This document shows positions 55,327 to 62,906 of a stretch of DNA of 64,000 nt, one piece after another. The stretch lies in assembly GCF_014202645.1 (NCBI RefSeq), contig NZ_JACHHG010000002.1, positions 1-64,000 on the forward strand, read 5' to 3'. The translations under genes and the position numbers were made by a program. How positions within the stretch are numbered: the stretch's first letter is position 1; each line of letters begins with the position of its first letter. The notes below the pieces were generated by a model. It was not told the DNA's origin. It worked only from the letters and a program-made list of their open reading frames with translations, and ran no database searches. The stretch comes from Deinobacterium chartae. GTDB taxonomy: Bacteria > Deinococcota > Deinococci > Deinococcales > Deinococcaceae.

Positions 55327-55905
55327 TCAGAGGACCGCCGGCGGCAGATCGGTATCCCGTGAGTCCAAAACCGTCCTCGAGGCGGTATTCAGGCGTCCCA
55401 GCACCGCCTCGAGAACCTCGCCGGGTCCCAGGTTTCCGGTCTCGAGGCGCTCCTCGGGCGGCAGGGCCGAGAGCCACGCCAGCGCCTCCTCGACCCGCGC
55501 GCCGGTCCACGAATACCGGTGCTCCCCGCGTCCGCGCCGCTCGAGACGCTGCCAGATCACCTCCGGCGGTGCCAGCAGCGCCAGGTGCCGCACCTCGAGG
55601 CCATCGGCACGCAGCGCCCCGATGGTCCGGGCGAACACCTGGGGCCGGTACACGCTCATCGGCACGATCAGCGCGTGCGGCCCAGCGCCGCGCCAGCGAG
55701 CACTTAAATAGGTCGTCCGCTGCCATAGCCTCAGGTTCTGATAGTCGTTGGGCCACAACGGCCACAGCGGCCTGGGCGTGAGGCGCAAGATCCAGCGGCC
55801 CAGCACTTCCGGATCGTAGAGGCGTGCCTGCGGCAGGCGCTGCACCAAAGCCTGCGACAGGGTGGTCTTGCCCACCCCGAATGGCCCGTTGATCCAGATA
55901 ATCAT
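55327..55905 (-). CDS. TmrB-like P-loop protein
   Basis: A 192-residue AAA-type nucleotide-binding protein closest in pattern to Bacillus TmrB, which confers tunicamycin resistance by binding the drug. It begins MIIWINGPFGVGKTTLSQAL (Walker A GPFGVGKT), followed by ARLYDPEVLGRWIL, a LIVPMSVYRPQVFARTIGALRADG segment and EVRHLALLAPPEVIWQRLERRG, all in TmrB order. Resistance function is inferred. ATG 55905 has GGGAGG nine bases upstream. A 27-residue frame ends in its start codon (ATGA), and two GACCTGTT direct repeats lie further upstream (read on this strand). Confidence 0.75.
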   Translation of the reverse strand: MIIWINGPFGVGKTTLSQALVQRLPQARLYDPEVLGRWILRLTPRPLWPLWPNDYQNLRLWQRTTYLSARWRGAGPHALIVPMSVYRPQVFARTIGALRADGLEVRHLALLAPPEVIWQRLERRGRGEHRYSWTGARVEEALAWLSALPPEERLETGNLGPGEVLEAVLGRLNTASRTVLDSRDTDLPPAVL

Positions 55906-55985
55906 GCCCTGATGCCTCCCCGGTCCGAACGCGAACGGCGCAGCCTGCAAAACACCCGTTGGCGCCCGGCGTGTTTCTCTGACAT
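55902..55985 (-). CDS. Candidate 27-residue leader peptide of the TmrB-like gene
   Basis: ATG 55985 opens a 27-residue, Arg-rich frame (MSEKHAGRQRVFCRLRRSRS at its start) whose TGA overlaps the ATG of the TmrB-like gene. AAGGTAA lies upstream, with TACACT (56002-56007) as a -10 candidate. The overlap suggests translational coupling, as in resistance-gene leader peptides. Coding status is unproven. Confidence 0.35.
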   Translation of the reverse strand: MSEKHAGRQRVFCRLRRSRSDRGGIRA

Positions 55986-56064
55986 GAACAGAATTACCTT
56001 GAGTGTAACAGGTCTGTGTAAGGAACAGGTCCCTCCGCCAGCAGAACCCGGCCGCCGCGTGCAA

Positions 56065-56226
56065 ATTAAAGCAGGCCGAGCATATGCTCGGCCTGCTACG
56101 GTACCCGTTTGGAACTAAAGGGTACGCCTAGTTCCAAGGTCTACCCTTGACGGGCACCTCCACCAACTTGATTTGCTAACAGTTGGATCACCTCCTTCCT
56201 GTGGTAGGTGAAGTGTACCTTCACCC
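56065..56226 (-). ncRNA. Structured intergenic RNA candidate
   Basis: This gene-free interval is unusually rich in helices. Plus-strand coordinates: a 28-base perfect palindrome (56070-56097); GTACCC (56101-56106) with GGGTAC (56120-56125); TTGGAACTA (56109-56117) with TAGTTCCAA (56129-56137); CCAACT (56163-56168) with AGTTGG (56181-56186); GGTGAAG (56207-56213) with CTTCACC (56219-56225). The second and third helices interlock (pseudoknot or switch). On the minus strand the palindrome is followed by TTTAATTT, like a terminator, so I favour minus-strand transcription. TACACT (56212-56217, minus) could be a -10. It does not match a riboswitch, 6S, SRP or tmRNA that I know. Confidence 0.45.
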
Positions 56227-56325
56227 CCCCGGAACAAATGGCCTCGAGGTCACAAATAAGCTGTCTGTGCGCGCCTCTAGGCCGGTCACACATTCCCAGT
56301 CCTGGTTCCCCTCCGCAAATGGCAT

Positions 56326-56348
56326 AGGCCGCCCCTGAGGGGCGGCCT
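56326..56348 (-). terminator. Terminator after the second pilT-like gene
   Basis: A perfect 10-bp stem (56326-56335 with 56339-56348), loop TGA, lies 17 bases past the stop codon on the minus strand. Bases 56227-56325 show no gene. Confidence 0.7.
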
Positions 56349-56364
56349 GATCGCAGCGCGAATC

Positions 56365-57549
56365 CTAGAAGCGACCCTGACGTCCGGGCATCTCGAACGT
56401 GCCCGTGGTCCCGGCAGTGCCAGCTTCGGCGGCCTGCGCCTCCTTGGCCTGCTGCTCGGCCTGGGCGCGCGCTTCGTTACGCTCGCTGTCGGCCCGCAGC
56501 GCTTTCATCTTGAACTCGTGCATCGAGGTGGCAGCCGAAATGCCGGTCTCGAGCGAAATCGCGCCTTCCGAATACAGACGCGCCAGGTGGTCGTCGAACG
56601 ACTGCATGCCGTCCTCGCGGCCGTCACGGATCGCCTCCACCAGCTCCGAGGTGCGGTTGGCATCCTTGACCAGTTCCTTGACGCGCAAGGTGCCCTTGAG
56701 GATCTCGAGGGCCACCGCGCGGCCGCTGCCGTTCGCAGTGGGCAGCAGACGCTGCGAGATGATCGCCACCAGCGCGTCGGCGAACAGGATACGGGCAGTC
56801 TCGCGTTCGTGCGGCGGAAACAGCTCGAGCACGCGGTTCACGGTGCGCACCGTGTCCAGGGTGTGCAGGGTCGAGAGCACCAGGTGACCGGTCTGCGCGG
56901 CCGAGATGGCTGCGGCGGCCGTCGCGTAGTCGCGGATCTCACCGATCATGATCACGTCGGGGTCCTGACGCATCGCGGCGACCAGCGCCTCCGAGAACGA
57001 CGGCGCATCCTGACCGATCTCGCGCTGCAGCACCACGCTCTGCTTGTTGCGGTGCAGCGTTTCGATCGGGTCTTCGATGGTGATGATGGTCTCGGCGCGG
57101 GTCGCGTTGATGCGGTCGATGATCGCGCCGAGCGTGGTGGATTTGCCCGAACCGGTGGGTCCGGTCACCAAGATGATGCCGCGCTTCTGCTGCACGATGT
57201 AGTCAAAGATCTGCGAGGGCAGCTTCACGCGGTCGTAATTGCCGGTGGAACTCAGGGCCCGCATCACGATCGAGACGCTGCCCCGCTGACGGAACACGTT
57301 CACACGGAATCGGGCAATCCCGGGAATGCTGTAGGCCATGTCGGCCTGCCCTTTTTCCTCGAAGATGGCACTGGTGCGCGGATTCAGCAGCAGCTTCAGG
57401 AAACCTTCGGTCACCTGCGGAGACAGCGGATGCGATCCCAGCGCGGTCATGTGCCCGTTGATGCGGGCGTACGGCGGCATGCCCGCGTGCAGGTGAATAT
57501 CCGATGCGCCACGTTTGACACAGGCGGTTAGCAGTTCATCAAAAGTCAT
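56365..57549 (-). CDS. PilT/PilU-like type IV pilus ATPase with acidic-Ala C-terminal tail
   Basis: A 394-residue retraction-type ATPase. Landmarks are RGASDIHLHAG, Walker A GPTGSGKST near 130-138, Asp box ITIEDPIETLHRNKQS, Walker B DVIMIGEIRD and His box TGHLVLSTLHT. The C-terminal 45 residues are low complexity, rich in Ala, Glu, Gln and Gly (ERNEARAQAEQQAKEAQ), and absent from the paralogue at 20.1 kb; PilU-type ATPases often have longer tails. A GGGGGA site lies upstream of the ATG. It is monocistronic and far from the other pilus genes in the window. Confidence 0.9.
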   Translation of the reverse strand: MTFDELLTACVKRGASDIHLHAGMPPYARINGHMTALGSHPLSPQVTEGFLKLLLNPRTSAIFEEKGQADMAYSIPGIARFRVNVFRQRGSVSIVMRALSSTGNYDRVKLPSQIFDYIVQQKRGIILVTGPTGSGKSTTLGAIIDRINATRAETIITIEDPIETLHRNKQSVVLQREIGQDAPSFSEALVAAMRQDPDVIMIGEIRDYATAAAAISAAQTGHLVLSTLHTLDTVRTVNRVLELFPPHERETARILFADALVAIISQRLLPTANGSGRAVALEILKGTLRVKELVKDANRTSELVEAIRDGREDGMQSFDDHLARLYSEGAISLETGISAATSMHEFKMKALRADSERNEARAQAEQQAKEAQAAEAGTAGTTGTFEMPGRQGRF

Positions 57550-57575
57550 CTAACAGTTCCCCCAGGCTCTCGGTT

Positions 57576-57610
57576 AAACCCCTTATACAGGGGGTTTTAT
57601 GCTTTCTTAA
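57576..57610 (-). promoter_or_regulatory. Promoter with overlapping hairpin for the second pilT-like gene
   Basis: On the minus strand TTAAGA (57610-57605), a 17-base spacer and TATAAG (57587-57582) form a promoter 33 bases before the ATG. An AAACCCC/GGGGTTT stem (57576-57582 with 57591-57597) overlaps the -10 box. Confidence 0.5.
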
Positions 57611-57690
57611 TAATACTGCTTTACGAGTGTCACGGATGCATTACCACCCGCCGAAGGAGCGGGCGCGCTCGCGGATCGACAGGCACGGGC

Positions 57691-58881
57691 TCAGGCCACG
57701 CTCGAGGGCAGCGTGCGGCGCCCTCCCGCCCAGCTCAACGCGGCCACCACCAAGCACAGCAGCAGTGCCAGGGCGGTCAGGACCGTAGGAATCACCAGCG
57801 GACCCTCGGCGCGCACCAGCGTACCGATCAGCGGCGGAAACACCACGCCGCCCATGCTGCCGCAGGCGATGACCACCGAACCCCAGCGCCCACCTTCGGG
57901 CAGCACCCGCCCGAACCACGCCAGCGAGGTCGGAAAAATCGGCGCAAAGCACAGCCCGGCCACGACGTAGCCCAGGGGCGCGATGCCCGACAGGTGCGTC
58001 AGCGCAAGACCCACGCAGCCGAACAGGGCCGAGCCCAGCACCAGACGGTGCGGGGGCAGGCGCAGGCTCAGTGGGGCCGCCAGAAAACGGCCCACCGTGA
58101 TCGCCATCCAGTACAGCGAGGTCAGGAAAGCCGCGCGCGCGCGCACCTCGGCCGAGGCAGCCTCGCCCTGGGGAGTCCACAGCGCGCTCAGATGCCACGA
58201 CTCCCAGTTGCCCGGACCGGTCTCGCAGCCCACGTACACGAAAAACAGCAGCGCGAATCCGGCGACCCAGCGCAGGTTCACCGCCGCCGCAGGTCCAGCG
58301 GCCTGCCGGGGAGCCGCCTCGAGGCGCAGCCTGGCCAGGGCGAAGACCAGCACGGCCGCCACTCCTCCGAGCACCAGAAAGGGCAAGCCCACCGAGCGCA
58401 CGGCGAGCGTCCCCACCAGCAGCGGCCCCAGCACGGAACCGATGCCGAAAGTGGCGTTCAGCAGGTTCAGCGCGGCCGCAGCACGCTCGCCGAAGGCGCT
58501 GTACATCAGGTTGAAACCGACGCTCAGTCCTCCGTAGCCGATCCCGCCGAGCAGCGAGGCGGCCAGCAGCGTCCACCACTGCCCGGACAGTCCCATGCCG
58601 ATCATTCCCAGGGCGAGCAGTCCCATCGCGCCCTGCACCACGGTCCGGCCGCCCAACCGCGACAGCAGCGCTCCGCCGATCAGGGTGCCGCCCATGATGC
58701 CCAGAAACTGCAGCGTCACCGCCAGTCCTACCCGCGCAGCGGCAGCCGAGGCCTCGAGGTCTCCAAAAAAGCGCTCGGCGAAGCCCGGCAGCGAGGGGCC
58801 GTACATCGCCTGCACCGCGCCAATCAATATGAACGAAGAAAAGCCCAGGACGTACACCGAACGGCTGCGCGGAGAAGACAT
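57691..58881 (-). CDS. MFS transporter
   Basis: A 396-residue twelve-TM major facilitator superfamily transporter of the FucP/BsC-type sugar or drug group. N-terminal ILIGAVQAMYGPSLPGF (TM1), GGRTVVQGAMGLLALGMIGMG (motif A region), FNLMYSAFGERAAAALNLLNATFGIGSVLGPLL (TM5) and a second half with LYWMAITVGRFLAAPL. The substrate cannot be read. TAAGAT (58888-58893) six bases before the ATG implies a leaderless message. An overlapping long frame on the same strand is a shadow. The C-terminus ends 33 bases inside a 140-base gap before the pilT-like gene. Confidence 0.85.
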   Translation of the reverse strand: MSSPRSRSVYVLGFSSFILIGAVQAMYGPSLPGFAERFFGDLEASAAAARVGLAVTLQFLGIMGGTLIGGALLSRLGGRTVVQGAMGLLALGMIGMGLSGQWWTLLAASLLGGIGYGGLSVGFNLMYSAFGERAAAALNLLNATFGIGSVLGPLLVGTLAVRSVGLPFLVLGGVAAVLVFALARLRLEAAPRQAAGPAAAVNLRWVAGFALLFFVYVGCETGPGNWESWHLSALWTPQGEAASAEVRARAAFLTSLYWMAITVGRFLAAPLSLRLPPHRLVLGSALFGCVGLALTHLSGIAPLGYVVAGLCFAPIFPTSLAWFGRVLPEGGRWGSVVIACGSMGGVVFPPLIGTLVRAEGPLVIPTVLTALALLLCLVVAALSWAGGRRTLPSSVA

Positions 58882-58893
58882 TGGACTATCTTA

Positions 58894-59179
58894 GCCGTCC
58901 GTTTTGCGCGGCGGATGATCCGGGCCGCTCACCTCTGTCACGGCACGCGGCCCTGGTGCCACAGGCTTTGCGACCTTCGGAAATTTCCAGCGGTCTTTGC
59001 GGTGGTGCCTTAATTCCTGTTCCCACACCATCCACGGTGCTTTGTGAGTCAGCCTGCCGCACAGGTTTCAAGGTGGTTTAGAATTATGAAGGTAAACCAC
59101 TCGGGGCACGCTCCGCGTCGCCTTCGGGTTAGAATAGCGGCGTTGCCGTGCAAGCGGCCGTTAGCTCATGGAGGGTAAC
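58894..59179 (+). promoter_or_regulatory. Intergenic region upstream of the 2-oxoacid dehydrogenase operon
   Basis: About 285 bases without a supported gene. Two TAGAAT boxes (59079-59084 and 59130-59135) could serve as -10 elements for the operon. The second leaves a 45-base leader ending in GGAGGG before GTG 59180. A 30-codon frame from ATG 59086 to the TAA at 59176-59178 ends next to the start codon; it is probably chance. Confidence 0.4.
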
Positions 59180-60238
59180 GTGGCAGAACTCTTTCAGATC
59201 CTCGCTCCGGACGGCAAGGTCGTCAAACCCGACCTGGTGCCCGACCTGAAGCTGGTCGAGGACATGTACCGCCAGATGGCGCGCATTCGTTACTTCGACG
59301 ACCGCCTGTTCACGCTGGCCAAGCAAAACAAGATGGGTACCTACCCGCTGTTCGGCGGGCAGGAAGCCTCCCAGACCGGCGCGGTTTTCGCGCTGGAAAA
59401 AGGCGACTACCTGGCCCCGATGTACCGCAACACCGGTGCGCTGCTGGTCTTCGGCTGGAGCCCGCAGCACGCCATCATGTACTGGCGCGGTCATCCCGAG
59501 GGCTGGCGCATCCCCGATGACCTCAACGCGCTGCCGATCATCATCGACATCGCCGCGCAGTTCCCGCACGCGGCGGGTGTGGCCATGGGCCTCAAGCTCA
59601 AGGGCCAGCAGAACGTCGTGCTGTCGTTCATCGGCGAGGGCGGCACCTCGCAGGGCGACTTCCACGCCGGCGTGAACTGGGCCTCGGCCACCAACTCGCC
59701 CGCGGTATTCATCATCGAAAACAACGGCTGGGCCATCTCGGTGCCCCGCGCGGTGCAGTCCAAGGTCGATCACCTGATGCGCCGCGCCGAGGGTTACGGC
59801 ATTCCCGGCTACCTGGTGGACGGTAACGACGTGCTGGCGACCTACCACACCACCAAGCAGGCCGTAGATCACGCCCGCGCCGGCAACGGCCCCAGCCTGA
59901 TCGAGAACGTGACCTACCGCATTCGCCCGCACACCACCGGCGACGATCCCAAGGCCTACCGCACCGAGGACGAGGCCAACGAGTGGATCAGCGTGCGTGA
60001 CCCGCAGACCCGCGTGCGCACCTTCCTCACCAACGAGGGCCGCTGGAGCGAAGAGCACGAGAAAGCCCTGCGCGACGAGGTGGAGCGCGAGTTCGCCGAG
60101 GCCCTCAAGGCTGCCGACGAGTACCCTGCGCCCGACCCCTACGCCCTGCTCGAGTACGCCATGGTCAACGAGGCTCCCTCGATCAAGATGCAGCGTAAGG
60201 TCCTCGAGGAGCGCATCCGCATGATGGAGGCGGAATAA
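59180..60238 (+). CDS. 2-oxoacid dehydrogenase E1 component, alpha subunit
   Basis: Thiamine-diphosphate subunit of a pyruvate or branched-chain 2-oxoacid dehydrogenase complex. The 352 residues show [33 protein letters not shown] near 40, [14 protein letters not shown] near 85 and the ThDP motif [18 protein letters not shown], ending in ENNGWAIS. The first Asp of GDG is Glu, as in branched-chain E1alpha, whereas other parts look pyruvate-type. [15 protein letters not shown] is the phospho-loop region. GTG 59180 follows GGAGGG by four bases and is preferred over ATG 59168, which overlaps that ribosome site. The stop overlaps the E1beta ATG by one base. Confidence 0.9.
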   Translation: MAELFQILAPDGKVVKPDLVPDLKLVEDMYRQMARIRYFDDRLFTLAKQNKMGTYPLFGGQEASQTGAVFALEKGDYLAPMYRNTGALLVFGWSPQHAIMYWRGHPEGWRIPDDLNALPIIIDIAAQFPHAAGVAMGLKLKGQQNVVLSFIGEGGTSQGDFHAGVNWASATNSPAVFIIENNGWAISVPRAVQSKVDHLMRRAEGYGIPGYLVDGNDVLATYHTTKQAVDHARAGNGPSLIENVTYRIRPHTTGDDPKAYRTEDEANEWISVRDPQTRVRTFLTNEGRWSEEHEKALRDEVEREFAEALKAADEYPAPDPYALLEYAMVNEAPSIKMQRKVLEERIRMMEAE

Positions 60239-61257
60239 TGACTCAGACCGCTGAGAAACCCGCGAACACGGGCGACAAGAAGGTCATGACCCTGGCGGCG
60301 GCCCTGACCGACGCCATGGACATCGCGCTGGCCCGCGACGAGAGCGTCGTGATGTACGGCGAGGACGTCGGCGTGATGGGCGGCGTGTTCCGCATCACCA
60401 CCGGCTTGCAGGCCAAGCACGGCAAGCACCGCGTGTTTGACACCCCGCTCACCGAGTCGGGCATCGTCGGCAGCGCCGTGGGCATGTCGGCGGTCGGCTT
60501 CAAGCCGATCGTGGAGCTGCAGTTCGGCGGCTTCCTGTACGCGGGCCTGGACCAGGTCATCAGCCACGTCAGCCGCTACCGCTACCGCTCGCGCGGCCGC
60601 TGGCAGACTCCCATGGTCATCCGCTTCCCCTACGGCGGCGGCCTGAACCTGCTCGAGCAGCACCACGACTCGCCCGAGGCCTACTTGACCCACACCCCTG
60701 GCATCAAGGTCGCCGTGCCCAGCAACCCTTACGACGCCAAGGGCCTGATGCTCGCCTCGATCGAGGATCCGGATCCGGTGGTGTTCTTTGAGAACATCAA
60801 GCTGTACCGCTCGGTCAAGGAAGAGATTCCTACCGGCTACTACACCGTACCGCTCGGCCAGGCCCGCAAGGTCACCGAAGGCAACGACGTCACCGTCATC
60901 GCCTGGGGTGCCATGGTCCAGACCGCCCAGGAAGCCGCCAAGGCCGCCCAGGAAGCCGGTGTGGGCGTGGACCTGCTCGACCTGCGCACGCTGGTCCCGC
61001 TCGACCTCGAGGCCATCCTCGAGTCGGTCCAGAAGACCGGTCGCGTGGTCATCGTGCACGAGGCCAACCTCACCTCCGGTTACGGCGGCGAGATCGCGGC
61101 CCTCATTGCCGAGCACGCCCTGTACCACCTCGAGGCTCCGATCAAGCGCGTCGCGCACTTCGACACCATGCACTCGCCCTTCAACGCCGTCAACCACTTC
61201 TCGCGCCCCGAACCCGAATACGTTCTGCGCGCGATCCAGGAAGTTCTCGAGGCGTAA
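60238..61257 (+). CDS. 2-oxoacid dehydrogenase E1 component, beta subunit
   Basis: Partner of E1alpha; together they decarboxylate the 2-oxoacid and reductively acylate the E2 lipoyl group. The 339 residues contain [33 protein letters not shown] near residue 30, [51 protein letters not shown] (catalytic His region) and [15 protein letters not shown] with [13 protein letters not shown] near 260. These are all standard E1beta segments. The N-terminal 15 residues are an extra hydrophilic extension. It overlaps E1alpha by one base, and a 10-bp hairpin separates it from the E2 gene. Confidence 0.94.
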   Translation: MTQTAEKPANTGDKKVMTLAAALTDAMDIALARDESVVMYGEDVGVMGGVFRITTGLQAKHGKHRVFDTPLTESGIVGSAVGMSAVGFKPIVELQFGGFLYAGLDQVISHVSRYRYRSRGRWQTPMVIRFPYGGGLNLLEQHHDSPEAYLTHTPGIKVAVPSNPYDAKGLMLASIEDPDPVVFFENIKLYRSVKEEIPTGYYTVPLGQARKVTEGNDVTVIAWGAMVQTAQEAAKAAQEAGVGVDLLDLRTLVPLDLEAILESVQKTGRVVIVHEANLTSGYGGEIAALIAEHALYHLEAPIKRVAHFDTMHSPFNAVNHFSRPEPEYVLRAIQEVLEA

Positions 61258-61260
61258 CGC

Positions 61261-61284
61261 GTGGGGCCGCCCGTGCGGCCCCAC
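61261..61284 (+). terminator. Intercistronic hairpin between E1beta and E2
   Basis: A perfect 10-bp GC stem (61261-61270 with 61275-61284), loop CCGT, begins three bases after the E1beta stop. There is no T-run, so it more likely tunes mRNA stability or E2 output than ends transcription. Confidence 0.6.
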
Positions 61285-61317
61285 CGTGGGCGAACCACTT
61301 TCCCGAAGGAGCCAATC

Positions 61318-62799
61318 ATGGCTAAAGAACTGTTGATGCCCGAAATGGCCGAGTCGGTCGTTGAGGGCGAAATCCTGAAATGGCTGGTCGAGGAGGGCGA
61401 CGAGATCAAGCTCGAGCAGCCCGTCGTCGAGGTCATGACCGACAAGGTCACGGTCGAACTGCCCTCGCCGTTCGCCGGCAAGCTGGTCAAGAAGCTGGTC
61501 AAAGAAGGTGACATCGTCGCCGTGCACGCCCCGATCGCCCTGGTCGAAGACGGCAGCGACAGCAGCGGCGTTCCCTCGGGCGGCAACGCCGCCTCGGGTG
61601 CGGCGACCAAAGACGTCGCTCCGGACCAGGCTGCGGCCGACCGCGGCCGGGACGCCGCGACTCAGGACGCCAAGCAGGCGGCCTCGGACGCGGATACGGA
61701 CATCAGCGCCTCCGCGAGCGCGGTCGGCTCGGACTACGGCACCCCGCAGAAAAAGGGCAAGCTGTCCTTCGGCGGCCGTGGCAGCAGCCAGGGCCGCGCG
61801 GCCGGCGCCGAGGCCAAGGCGGCTACCAACCGGTACGGCCGCGTGCTGGCCGTTCCCGCCGCCCGCCAGATGGCCCGCGAAAACGGCGTGGACATCGCCG
61901 AAATTCCGGGTAGCGGCCCTAACGGCCGCGTAGGGGTGGACGACGTGCGCGCCTACCTCGATCGCGGAACGGACGGCGCGGCTCAGGCGGCTCCCGCGCA
62001 GCAGGCCGCTCAGCCCGCAGCGACCGCCAAGGCGCCCGCAACCGGCGGCATGCCGGTTCAGCCGGTGCAGTACAAGACCCCCAAGGGCTACGAGGGCCGC
62101 GAGACCCGCACCCCGCTGCGCGGCCTGCGCCGCGCCATCTCCAACCAGATGCTGGCCTCGCACCTGTACACCGTGCGCACCCTGACGGTGGACGAGGCCG
62201 ACATGACCGAACTGGTCGCCCTGCGCGGCCGGACCAAAGAGAAGGCTGCTGCCCGAGGCGTCAAGCTGACCTACCTGCCTTTCATCGTGAAGGCGGCGGC
62301 AGCGGCACTCAAGAAGTTCCCCAACCTGAACTCCTCGATCGACGAGGCCGCTCAGGAGATCGTGCGCAAGAGCTACTACAACCTCGGTATCGCGGTGGAT
62401 ACCGAAGCGGGCCTGCTGGTTCCGGTGTTGCGCGACGTTGACAGCAAGAGCATCCTCGAGATCGCTCAGAACATCAACGACGCCGCTGGCCGCGCGCGCG
62501 AGGGCAAGCTGACCGCCGAGGACTCGACCGGCGGCACCTTCTCGATCACCAACATGGGGTCGGCCGGATCGCTGGTGTCCTTCCCGATCATCAACGCGCC
62601 CGAAGCGGCCATCTTGGGCGTGCACACCATTCAGGAGCGCCCGGTCGGCCGAAATGGCCAGATCGTGCTGCGCCAGATGATGTACCTGTCGCTGTCCTTT
62701 GACCACCGCATCGCCGACGGTGCCGAGGGTGCCCGTTTCCTCAAGGAAATCGTGCGCCTGCTCGAGAACCCCGACGACCTGCTCCTCGAGGGCATCTGA
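61318..62799 (+). CDS. Dihydrolipoamide acyltransferase (E2 component)
   Basis: Core of the 2-oxoacid dehydrogenase complex. The 493 residues have one lipoyl domain (1-80, lipoyl-lysine in VMTDKVTVE at K43), a long Ala/Asp/Ser-rich linker, the peripheral-subunit-binding domain (AVPAARQMARENGVDIAEIPGSGPNGRV near 180-215), a second Ala/Pro linker and the catalytic domain with YNLGIAVDTEAGLLVPVLRD and the active-site SFDHRIADGAEGARF near 460. GAAGGAG precedes the ATG. No E3 gene follows, so a shared dihydrolipoamide dehydrogenase must lie elsewhere. A strong terminator closes the operon. Confidence 0.94.
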   Translation: MAKELLMPEMAESVVEGEILKWLVEEGDEIKLEQPVVEVMTDKVTVELPSPFAGKLVKKLVKEGDIVAVHAPIALVEDGSDSSGVPSGGNAASGAATKDVAPDQAAADRGRDAATQDAKQAASDADTDISASASAVGSDYGTPQKKGKLSFGGRGSSQGRAAGAEAKAATNRYGRVLAVPAARQMARENGVDIAEIPGSGPNGRVGVDDVRAYLDRGTDGAAQAAPAQQAAQPAATAKAPATGGMPVQPVQYKTPKGYEGRETRTPLRGLRRAISNQMLASHLYTVRTLTVDEADMTELVALRGRTKEKAAARGVKLTYLPFIVKAAAAALKKFPNLNSSIDEAAQEIVRKSYYNLGIAVDTEAGLLVPVLRDVDSKSILEIAQNINDAAGRAREGKLTAEDSTGGTFSITNMGSAGSLVSFPIINAPEAAILGVHTIQERPVGRNGQIVLRQMMYLSLSFDHRIADGAEGARFLKEIVRLLENPDDLLLEGI

Positions 62800-62818
62800 T
62801 CCTGCTCAGCCCGTAGTT

Positions 62819-62855
62819 CCAAAGACCGCTCCGATAGGGAGCGGTCTTTGGTTTT
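62819..62855 (+). terminator. Terminator after the E2 gene
   Basis: A perfect 14-bp stem (62819-62832 with 62838-62851) is followed directly by TTTT. Its outer CCAAAG/CTTTGG and TTTTCC resemble the arms of the inverted repeat at 10343-10404. Confidence 0.9.
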
Positions 62856-62906
62856 CCGTGGCCAGCTCTCTGTTTCACCGCGCTTGGGGCCGCCGCCCCG
62901 CGCGGC

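Noticed and set aside
56182-56197. An actual 16S rRNA 3' end on the plus strand
   Set aside because: Only the terminal 16 bases match; no upstream helix-45 or other 16S sequence is present, so this is not an rRNA gene.
56065-56226. A SAM-I-type riboswitch
   Set aside because: A short resemblance (ATCAAG then GGTGGAGG on the minus strand) exists, but the remaining conserved core and kink-turn order are missing.
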